DNA of 64,000 bases from Colocasia esculenta. Its lineage: Eukaryota > Streptophyta > Magnoliopsida > Alismatales > Araceae. The DNA lies in assembly GCA_014218235.1 (NCBI GenBank), contig CM024759.1:9378712-9442711 (forward strand), read 5' to 3'. Positions 33,503 through 42,277 of the stretch are shown here, piece by piece. Both the position numbers and the translations under genes were made by a program. The notes below the pieces were generated by a model, which was not told where the DNA came from, did no database searches, and was given only the letters and a program-made list of their open reading frames with translations. The first letter of the stretch is position 1; each line of letters opens with the position of its first letter.

Positions 33503-33506
33503 CCTG

Positions 33507-33524
33507 TTGGCGATTACAGTGGGA
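33507..33524 (+). other. J: Tat-lineage PBS-like site
   Basis: TTGGCGATTACAGTGGGA resembles the TTGGCGACTCCACTGGGGA-type site found after the 5' LTR of many plant Tat/Ogre elements. The two mismatch positions and my reliance on memory of that consensus make this tentative. Confidence 0.42.
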
Positions 33525-34709
33525 CCTCCACTGCCAAACCTCGTTTGCTTTGTTGTTTCCCTGCCATGTTTTCTTATTTGTTTGTTTGTTAGAATCCTAT
33601 TAGGGTTGTGTTTTGTTTTTTCTGCATTTCTATTTCTTATTTATATCGTGACGGGTCGTGGGGTCACGATAGTATAGCATCCATCTTGACGGACGCGACA
33701 ACCAGTGCACATTGTTCCTCTTATTCTACATTCTGAATGCCCATTTGAGTCTTCCTGATGTTATCTCCATGTTGTGCAACCATGTATCTTCGCGGTTTTC
33801 ACTGTTAGAATCCTTTTAGGACTCGAATTTTCCATTTATTTTCATTGTTGTTTCTGTTCCTTAGTAGCGTATCGTGCGGGCGCGACAGTGTCGCTACAGA
33901 GTTGAAGAACACAATCTCAGGTACTCTCTGGTTGGTACAATTTTCCATTCCATGTCTCAGTTTCTACTTGTTTAGGGAGTCTTCATCTTCTATTTAGTTA
34001 TTCTCATGATTGTACTGCACTTAGGATAGTCTGTTTGCTTTCTGTTTGTGTGTAGTTTAGGGTTTCTGCAACCCGAGATTATCGCGGCTGACTTGTCGGT
34101 CGCGTCGGACCTGGTCATCGCAACTTTAGTAGAGACCTCTAGGATGCTGTTTTTTAGTTTAGGATTAGAATTTGCATGCACTTCGGTGTAATTAGGCTCA
34201 TGCATACACTATTTCGTGTAGATAGGACTCCTCCTTGGTAGTGGAGACCCTCTCACCTGCGAGCACTCGTGGGCTGACCCGAGTATGCTACCGAGGGCCT
34301 CCATAAGTCCTAGTTGTCGTAGCACGTTGCGGTCACCGGGCTGGTTGTACCCGTTGCCCCCTAGTTCAAGTCATTTGTGTGTGAGTTGTGTGTCACCCCT
34401 TAGTCACAACGGAGTACTCGAGTATACACCTATTAGGGTTCCTATTTAGCCGAGTGTAATTCCATTAATTAATCTATTTAAAGGCTAAGTGTAAGCCCTA
34501 AAATGTTAACGATAATCATGCCAACTTGTATGCTTGCTTGAGATTTTCCCCCTCATCCCACAGTCCATTCTTGTGTGTTAGAGTCTAGGGGTTTTTTTGT
34601 TTATGGTTGCGTCATCTCCTCTATTTGTCTAGGGGTAGTGTATGTGTCAGTGCTTAGGTTTATCGAGTCAGTCTCCATCAACCACTGTGTTATACCATAA
34701 TCCTCTTTT
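33525..34709 (+). other. J: leader region between PBS and gag
   Basis: Noncoding sequence of about 1.2 kb. GTTAGAATCC-type words recur with about 230 bp spacing (33589, 33805), followed by CGYGAC-rich segments, which suggests old internal duplication. No frame with a recognisable domain was found; Ogre-type elements can have an extra ORF here, but none is evident. Confidence 0.35.
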
Positions 34710-34864
34710 TAGTATGGACCATTCTGTGTCCTCACCGGTGACTCTCTCCCTATTAGGCTCCTCGAGGATGTGGCCCAGCCACCTGCCGCTACCCTTGCAG
34801 GCCAGACTCAACCCCCCACTATTGCTGATGATCAGTCTTGCCCCTCTTCTCCCTCTGGGGTAGA

Positions 34865-34869
34865 CGACC
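34865..34869. repeat. Target-site duplication of I, left copy
   Basis: CGACC lies within the J gag frame and is repeated at 37657-37661 after the LTR. Confidence 0.92.
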
Positions 34870-37656
34870 TGTAAGACCCGGCTTCCCGGCTTTTAGTCCG
34901 GTGTCTTAGATGACTGGTCACTAACGTGTCCGGGCTGGGCGATGCGTTAGTGTCGCGTCGTGGGTGTCCAAGACGACAATCATCCTTGTCGTGACCAGCT
35001 TGTGTGTCGTGTTCTTGTCGCGCCCGACTTTCATGTCGCGTTCTTGTTGCGACCAGTCAATGGGTCGCGACAATGTTCTATCGCTTCGGTCGTCTCGCAG
35101 CTGTCAGGGTGGCAGGCGTGTCAGTACGACCTGTCGCGTTGTTGCGGCATCCCTGGGGGACGTGTTCTTGTCGCGGTGCGTTGACCCATCGCGTTAAGGT
35201 CCTTAACGCGATGCTTCGCCCCGTCGCATCTTGGGTGCCGAAGGCTTAAGGCCTTGGCCGGTGACCCATCTTCCCTGTCTTCTTCCTCTTCCCTTTCCTC
35301 TCCTCCGGTGGGAGCACCACCTCCCTGTTTCCCCTTTGTGCATTTCAGGCGAGGAGGAGGGTCGTGCTCGTGTCCTTGGCATAGTAGAGCATGCGTGGAG
35401 CGGGGAGGAGGTGGCCAATCTAACGTGAAGGGCCCTTATGGGTTTGTTTCTTCTTGAAAGGTAGGGATTGCTTGTACCCTTCTTGATCCAGGTGGATTGG
35501 GAGCCCTTCGTGGTTTGTAGATAGCATTTTCTGCTTCTCCATACTCCCCTCCCCTGTGTGGTGTGTTTGTGGTGTGTGGGTGGCTCCGGGATGGAGCATC
35601 CCGCGGGTCTGCCTTCTTTCTGGTGTCGCAACCGTAGTGTGCGTCGCGACACCAGAGGGCGTGATCGTGCCACGATGCGTTGGCCCGACGCGATGGCGTC
35701 GCGGTCTGGCAGTCGGATGCTATCTTGTTGTAGCGCGTTTCCCTGTCGCGACAGGGTTGTTGTCGTGGTGCCCCTGTCTGTCACGATGGTATCGTGACGG
35801 CCTAGGAGGACGCGACAATACCTGTGTTGCCTCGAGTGTTTCCGTAGTTCCGGTTGGGGTGTCAGCTTATGCCTCTGTGCTGGCTTGCCCTTAGGACCTT
35901 CTGGTGGGGAACGCGGCAGGTTACCTCACTGCGTTCGGTGACCGAATGTGACACCTTCATGGCCGTGTCCTAGCGGCAATGCTAGGAGGCTTACGTATGT
36001 CTAATAATCGATTGTCCGACGGCCAATCGATTATTAGCAGAGCAATGTTTTCCATACTGTCTGGTGGTGTTCCGAGGTTCTAGCTTGTTCATGCGTGCCT
36101 TGGTTGGCCGACGGCCCTCTTGAGTGTCCGTGCGTGCCTCGTGCTTGCTGGGCTTGTCATGGGTTGCAAGCCAGCGGTTCGGTATGGTTCTTGTTGTGCT
36201 TTCCCAGCTTGTTTGCCCGGTGCTTGGCACTTGAGGGCTTGTTTCGTTCAGAGGTTGTCTCTGTTTCCTGGGACCCCCATCCACGGGAGCCTTTTGTGGG
36301 AGAGTTCTGGGCTACAAGCATGCTCAAGTTGGCATCCGAGTTGGCAGACTCTGAAGCTAAGAGGAAAACTAGGTTTGGACAGTGGTGTCGAGTCATTTGT
36401 AGAGCTCTCATGGTTGGTCTGGGATGCCGAGGACATTTGGAGTTCTTCTCAACGCAGGCCAGTCAGTCCTTTTTCTCACTGCCTCACTCTGCATTGGTTC
36501 CGGAGCCACGTAGGGAGGTCAGGCATGGGGCCGCAGCTTGGCTAGGCTGCGGTTGTTGTTGTGTTGTGGTGTTTCTATGGCGGCTCTGTCTCACTCTTCC
36601 GGGGAGGCGGAGGTAGGAGCCAGTCTAGCGAGCAGAGGGAGTGGCCAGTGTGTCCTCCTCTTAGCTGCCAGTGGCAATGGCTTGGTTTCTATTGTTGTGA
36701 CGGCGTTTCCTCACGACGTTTCCAAGTGTTATCCATTGCCCTAGCTTGCGCGATGGTTATAGCCTGGTCGTGCTTAGTTTCCGTAGGCATCGTTGGTTTG
36801 GCCTTGTTGGCCAGTGCTTCTGGTGGTTTTCGGTTTGGTGTCCTCTTGGTTCCGTAGTCCTGTTCTTGGGTGTCAGTCCGTGGTGGCACCAGCGTGTGTG
36901 GCTTCCCGACCTCGCAGTGTGTCTGAGGTCCGAGGTGGTTCTGCTTGTGGGCCCTCGACCTTGTGGAGGTCTGAGGTGGCCGTGCTTGTGGTGAGATGTC
37001 ATTCTCACCTGGTTGTTGTATGGTCTCGGCGGGTGCACCGAGGGTTGCTTCCGCTTGGTGCTCAACTCCATTGGTTTTTGTGGGAGTCGTGTGTGTATCA
37101 CGACCTTGGTTAGCGGTCGTGACATTGCATTGTTCTGTTCCGCTGCTTAGTAGTACCCTACTGTAGGTGTTCCTCACTTTACAACTTTCTAGTGTAGTTT
37201 TCTGTTTCAGAGTTCCTGCTGCTCTGGCTGGTGAGGGACTGGTAATCCCTACTGGGCCTTGTTTACGAGGCTCACTCTCCCTACTTCCTTCAGCTAGGGG
37301 CTCGTCGTCGCCGGAGCTTAGTGTCGAATGGGTTGCAGAGGTGGTTATGGCGCCGTGTGTTGTCAGCAGCAGTGAGAGCGAGTGTTGTGAGCTCTTGTAC
37401 CTGAGTGAGTTGAGAGTCGTGATTTGTAAGTTCTTAGGGTATGCCCCTTAAGGACTGCACCTTTCTTCTTGTACATGTGCTTTTACTTGGGACATGTTGT
37501 ATAGACTTTTGTATATTGTATATCTTGTTATAGTTATTTAAATTCAGTACATATCTCACTAGACTATTCTTCTAACCCTTCCGGGTCTTCGGATCCATAG
37601 GTGGCGATGCGAACTTCGGGGTCCTTGGCGGGGGTTCTGGAGGTCGAGTCGTTACA
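34870..37656 (+). mobile_element. Solo LTR I
   Basis: A 2787-bp LTR with TGTAAGACCCGG and GAGTCGTTACA termini and a perfect CGACC duplication, with no internal region. Its right third aligns with the A/B/C LTR order: CCCTACTG...GGCTCAC, then the GTATGCCCC hairpin (37433-37452), then A/T-rich sequence with TATATTGTATATC. The left third is rich in GTCGCG words. A perfect 14-bp inverted repeat sits at 36001-36037. ORFs on either strand (for example 35203-35784 minus, 36095-36616 plus) show no domain and are taken as chance. Confidence 0.92.
36001..36037. repeat. Perfect 14-bp inverted repeat
   Basis: CTAATAATCGATTG (36001-36014) and its exact reverse complement (36024-36037) are separated by 9 bases. 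It could form a stem-loop within LTR I. Confidence 0.9.
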
Positions 37657-37661
37657 CGACC
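37657..37661. repeat. Target-site duplication of I, right copy
   Basis: CGACC is identical to 34865-34869. Confidence 0.92.
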
Positions 37662-39833
37662 CACATGCCCAATTTAGTCAGCTTCTCCCACATTTGAGCC
37701 TAGCCCAAGTTCAGGAATTCTTGGCGGCTGCCAAAGACAAGTGCCCCCTCTCTCCGCCCTCTCATGTCTCTGCCCATCAGGCAACCTCCTCTGCACCCAT
37801 TGCCTCTGCACCACGCGCATCTTCTGCCATGGTCGATCCTACTCCTCTTCATCTGCGGGCTATCCATTTCTCCAAGCCTAGCTACTTTCCGACACGAGAG
37901 GTTCGGCTCAAATCCCCTCCACATTCTTCATACTATCAGGCTGAACCCAATGCTCTTCCCCGTACGAGGTCATATTCTCTCGAGCAGTTGCACTCCCTGG
38001 TCCCTGCTCACCACATCTCGTCCCCTTCCAACTTCCTTGCCGAATGGACATCCATAAAAAGGGAACTGCATGACCTCCGAAGGCAACTTGACCCCCGGAA
38101 GGTAGCCAACATTCCCCTTCCTTCTTTTCAGCATCTCCAGGTTCCACCCCAGTCAGAGCTGCTAGTCAAGGATTTTGTGTATGAATCTGCTCCACACAAG
38201 TATGACCGCCATCTCATGGCGTATTTGTACAGGAAGTCGTTAGATGGTCCGGCCCTCGAGTGGTTCTATTCTCTACCACCGATGGAAGCCGAAGACTTTC
38301 GAATTGTAGATGAGAGATTTCTGCGACAGTTTGAAGATCGGGTAGGACCCAAATATTCTTTTGTGGATCTGGTGGCCGAGAAGATGAAGGCCGATGAAGA
38401 ATTTTCAGTCTACACTGACCAGTGGCGTGCTCTGGCCGCCCATGTATGTTGCCCCATGTCGGAGGAGGAAAAGGTCAAGCTCTTGATAGCCAATGCCACA
38501 TCCACCTACCGATCCATCTTGGTCATGAACGATATCACCACCATGCACCAATTGTATAGCCAAGCCCGTTTCATTCAAACACAACTCAAGGACTCACCCA
38601 TCCACTCCATGTTTGAGAACCTAAAGTCCCGCTACCCCAAGAAGCCCCAGGGTCCAGTCACGGAGGGGGTACAAACCAACGAACAGGTAGGCGCAGTAAA
38701 CAATCCCCAGGGTCAAGTAGATGGGAATACTTATAATCCACCTTCTCAAAAACCATGGAACAACATGCCACCACCTCCTCAAGCCCAGAATCCTCCATAG
38801 GAGCAGTGCCAATACAACCAAGTCCCTCCACCACAAAATGACTATGCTCCTAGAAAACCAAATGGACCCAAAAGAGCTCAGTACCCTCCCCTCCCAGAAA
38901 CTCTGTCTGACATCTTTGCAGCCCTCATGTCTCTTAAGTCCCTTAGACTCCCTCTGGAGAAGGCCAACTGGAACATGGCAGTAGATCAAACCAAATATTG
39001 TGTTTAGCATCGCCATCCAGGGCACAATGTATCAGACTATTTTTAGTTCAGAGACATGATATATGACCTTCACGAACAGCAACAAATTTATTGGGTGGAA
39101 ATGAGGAGACTGATCTAGACTCTGAGAGAACAGCAGGGGCAGAGACAGCAGCAGCAGAGGCGACAGCAACCACCACCACCACAACAGCAACAGTTCCAAC
39201 AGCAGTTCCGGAAACCACAGCCACCACAACAGCCAGCACAAGATCTCAACATAGTACGAAATCCTATGCCACAACATTAGCCCGCTTCAAACCCACAACC
39301 TGTTCCACCACCTCCACCACCCACTCAAGTCAATCCCGCTGTCCACCATCTGCCACCAGATGCCACTTGGGCCTATGATGACGAGCATGAAGTTGGTCAA
39401 TTATTGACTATCTCCCATACCACCATCACCTTCCCCATGCCCACCATTGCCATAATCACCTCACCACTACGCAACACTCCCATAATACCCCCGTTAGTCC
39501 ATCGCCCATCAACATCCCACTTACTCCCGTGACAGCGCCAATAATAGCCAACCCATCCATCATCAACACCACCCCACCTCCACTTCAACACAACATCGCC
39601 CTTCGGAGCGGGGGAATGTTTCACCGGATGTATCCCCATGCATCTATGTCAATGCAGGGTCAGTCGACCCACAACTCCAACACCAACAACCAACAACAAC
39701 AACAAGATACCCGGGCACACAATATGATATTCTGAAACACTTGGACCAGACTTCTACCAAGATTTCTATTTTAGAACTAATCAAGAGGTCTTAGACCCAT
39801 CAAGATGCTTTGTGTGCCTTCCTGTAGAGGGTT

Positions 39834-40799
39834 ATGGTCAGTGAAGACCTGACCCCAGAAACATTGCAATCGGTCCTATCCATTGTTACAAGAGGACCGA
39901 TAATCGCATTTTCAGACAATGATCTAGCTCCCCTCGAGGCAAGAAGGAAGCCTCTATGTGTGACTCTGACAATAAATAAAGTGGCCATTGATGCCGCTTT
40001 AGTGGACACTGGGGCATCGATTAATGTGTGTCCCCTTAGCACTCTCCGGTCATGCAATATATCTGAATGCTGCTTGCAGTCAACTCCCACCACAATTGTA
40101 GCTTATGAAAATTCCAGGCGGCCCTATCATGGCGTAGTTTCCTCGCAGGCAGAATTAGGACCGCTGGTGATGAATGTCAAATTTTATGTGCTGGATATTG
40201 ATACTACCTTTAAAGCTATTCTCGGTCATCCATGGATTAAGGCACTAGGGGCAGTCCCCTCTACAACTCATCAGTGTTTGAAGTTCCCATTCCAAGGACG
40301 GATTGTTAAAGTGAAGAGTGCAATCACCACACACACAGTAGAAGCAATTGAACAAATCGTGCCAACAGTCTGGCCCTCTAACAAGCCCATTATATATGTG
40401 CTTGATGTGAATTATCTATGGGCTTATACTTTCTCCTCTAGCCGCTATATAACATCTCCATCTATAGCGGCTGCCAAGAGGGCGACACTGTCAGACACAA
40501 AAGGCTGGAACATTATGCTCAAGATCGGATATCAGTCGAGGAAAGGACTCGGAGCTCAGCTTCAAAGGAGGACCCAAGTCGTTCCCAACTCTAAACAAGT
40601 CACCGGACGAGGGCTGGGTTACAAAGAAGAAGTTCAGCCATGGACCACCTTCACATCCACGCTGAAACCAGACCGGCAACCACTGACTTGGTCATTATAC
40701 TGTTACTTTGTCAAGGGACCCGTTCAGCCGAGGTATGACAATATTGTAGTAGAGGTAGACTTCACAGACTATGATGTCCATGGACGTCATTTTGCATGA
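39834..40799 (+). CDS. J: aspartic protease with G-patch domain
   Basis: A 321-codon open frame that was originally part of a Gag-Pol chain, so its ATG is probably not a natural start. Residues 55-70 give the protease active site VDTGASINVCPL (catalytic Asp 58). Residues about 128-150 give ILGHPWIKALGAVPS, the typical plant Tat/Ogre closing motif. Residues about 223-246 form a G-patch (GWNIMLKIGYQSRKGLG), a glycine-rich RNA-binding module found after the protease in these elements. The stop at 40797-40799 is TGA, and the same frame continues beyond it. It would mature the polyprotein and possibly bind element RNA. It is the only long undamaged frame left in J. Confidence 0.85.
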   Translation: MVSEDLTPETLQSVLSIVTRGPIIAFSDNDLAPLEARRKPLCVTLTINKVAIDAALVDTGASINVCPLSTLRSCNISECCLQSTPTTIVAYENSRRPYHGVVSSQAELGPLVMNVKFYVLDIDTTFKAILGHPWIKALGAVPSTTHQCLKFPFQGRIVKVKSAITTHTVEAIEQIVPTVWPSNKPIIYVLDVNYLWAYTFSSSRYITSPSIAAAKRATLSDTKGWNIMLKIGYQSRKGLGAQLQRRTQVVPNSKQVTGRGLGYKEEVQPWTTFTSTLKPDRQPLTWSLYCYFVKGPVQPRYDNIVVEVDFTDYDVHGRHFA

Positions 40800-41285
40800 C
40801 ATATGACACCAATGCTTACATATCAAGCCTTGGGAGCACTGCGGCCCGACAAGAGGAGGAAGACAGGTGATCCTGAAGCGAAATGGCACAGATGGTTCGA
40901 TCTTGAAGATCTTACAATTGCATTCAGTCACCTGTTCTGGGATGGCGATCTCACGTGGCCCCTAGTAGTTGTAGAACTTGTGGAACCCCCGACTACTATT
41001 ACCTCCAAGCGACAGTTGCTTGGAGATAGTGAAGATGTTGGAGAACCAGATGAACCCTATGAAGATGGTAACTCTGTAGATAGGCTCTGGCCGAGGTATT
41101 CCCTGCCTCCCAATCATTTCATGTTTTCAATTCTTATTTCCAAGTTCTCCTTCGTCCCTCGTTCACCTCCCCTTATCCTCCAACTCTCATCTGACGCTCT
41201 CGAAGCGTTGACCATCCCCTCTCCCCACTTCGCCCTTTCGTTCAAAGGCACGGAGTTCTCCCTCTCTCGATGCCTTCAAATGTAG
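40800..41285 (+). pseudogene. J: continuation of the pol frame after the protease
   Basis: In phase with the protease frame after a TGA, 160 codons remain open. The start (ALGALRPDKRRKTGDPEAKWHR-like, basic) is followed by an acidic stretch (DSEDVGEPDEPYEDGN). No RT motif is reached. In Ogre elements this interval between protease and RT holds an intron; whether one is present here cannot be told by eye. Confidence 0.5.
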
Positions 41286-41370
41286 GGTAGTTCATCGTTA
41301 TTTGTAGGATTAGTCTGTTTTGTTTATTCAAAAAAAAAAAAAAACTTCCTCTCAATCCCCCTCACTCTCG

Positions 41371-41722
41371 GACGGTGATCCCCGTCATCCCCTCCTTTTT
41401 CTGACAACGATCTCCGTCTCTCATCTCTCTATTTCCCCTCTTTGACGGTGATCCCCGTCTCTTTTCTCCCTACTTCTTTCGCTCCCATTAACGGCGATCC
41501 CCGTCTCCACTCTTCCCCTCATTCATCTGACGGTGATCCCTGTCTTCCTTCCTTCACTCCCTCTAACGGCGATCCCCGTCTCTTTCCTCTCAGACGGCGA
41601 TCCCTGTCTCCTTCTCTCTACTTCTGAACTTCATAACAATGATCTCCATCCATTCCCTCCAAGTTTCCTGACGGTGATCCCCATCCCCCTCTCACTCCCC
41701 TTCTTCGGCGGCGATCTCCACC
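41371..41722 (+). repeat. Ten GATC-centred imperfect palindromes in a pyrimidine-rich tract
   Basis: The 16-mer GACGGYGATCCCCGTC and variants begin at 41371, 41403, 41444, 41490, 41529, 41565, 41593, 41635, 41670 and 41707. Spacing is 28-46 bp, with CT-rich spacers between. Each unit is an imperfect palindrome around GATC with GACGG/CCGTC arms. An A15 run just precedes the array, near 41330. Confidence 0.9.
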
Positions 41723-41772
41723 TTTGGAATGATGATCCTCGTTCCCTTCTGTGTACACACACATTGTACACC

Positions 41773-42277
41773 ATGGAGTCTCTGGGTAAGGGGCCTTTTG
41801 TTCCCCTGTACCATGGCTTTGCTTTGGGCGCCCTGAGCTCGGGTTGCCCTATTCTACCTCCAGACCCACCGGAGGTCCCTTGCGGCTGCACCTCACCATT
41901 TTCTTCCAATAAACCTCTGGATCCTTCCTCAGAGTGTCCCTTAAATTCTAATTCAAGCATAGGTTCCAGGGTAGAATCTAGAAAGGCCCCATCCCCATCT
42001 AGGAAGAGAAAGGGTAGTACTGTGCCCCTTAGGTACATGGTAGATCTAGCACAAAGGTGTGGCACTCTTCTAACTAATGAAGAGTTCGTCCACGAAGCTG
42101 TCATTCTGAATATGGAAGCCTAGCAAGAAGAGAAATGGCTAGACGATGGATTTGGAGTCTATGAAATTATGAATGATGAGGACCCAGTGGATGAAGAGAA
42201 TGGTGAGGTAGAGGACGCTGCCGAAATGTACGCTAGTGGCATGAGGAGATTCGATGAGCCCACCTCGGCAGTGGATG
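41773..42277 (+). pseudogene. J: uncharacterised frame downstream of the palindrome array
   Basis: From ATG 41773 (MESLGKGPFVPLY) 117 codons run to a TAG at 42121. The same phase continues as an acidic stretch (EIMNDEDPVDEENGEVEDAAE) until element D interrupts it at 42277. Features are a Ser/Pro-rich middle, a basic SRKRKG motif and a helical QRCGTLLTNEEFVHEA segment. I do not recognise it. Its position suggests the region between protease and RT in a Tat/Ogre pol. Confidence 0.4.

Larger units (their letters stand above)
34713..39532 (+). pseudogene. gag: J: Tat/Ogre-like gag, interrupted by solo LTR I and in-frame stops
   Basis: The gag frame is open from 34713 to 34869, is interrupted by LTR I, and continues in the same phase from 37662 (HAQFSQLLPH). 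The first ATG of the right-hand open frame (37601) lies inside LTR I and is not the gag start. The capsid region is at about 38150-38620 (LVKDFVYESAPHKYDRHLMAY, DGPALEWFYSLPP, FLRQFEDRVGPKYSFVDL), a form typical of Tat/Ogre gag. In-frame TAG codons lie at 38798, 39005, 39044, 39116 and 39278, and a TGA at 39530. A KYC...H..PGH zinc-knuckle-like stretch lies near 38990 and a Gln/Pro-rich tract follows. The gene is dead but well preserved in sequence. Confidence 0.85.

Noticed and set aside
35203..35784. 193-codon minus-strand ORF
   Set aside because: It lies wholly inside solo LTR I, is GC-rich and rich in Arg/Ser/Thr as expected from chance translation, and has no motif.
36095..36616. 173-codon plus-strand ORF
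   Set aside because: It is inside solo LTR I, overlaps several other chance frames, and shows no recognisable domain.
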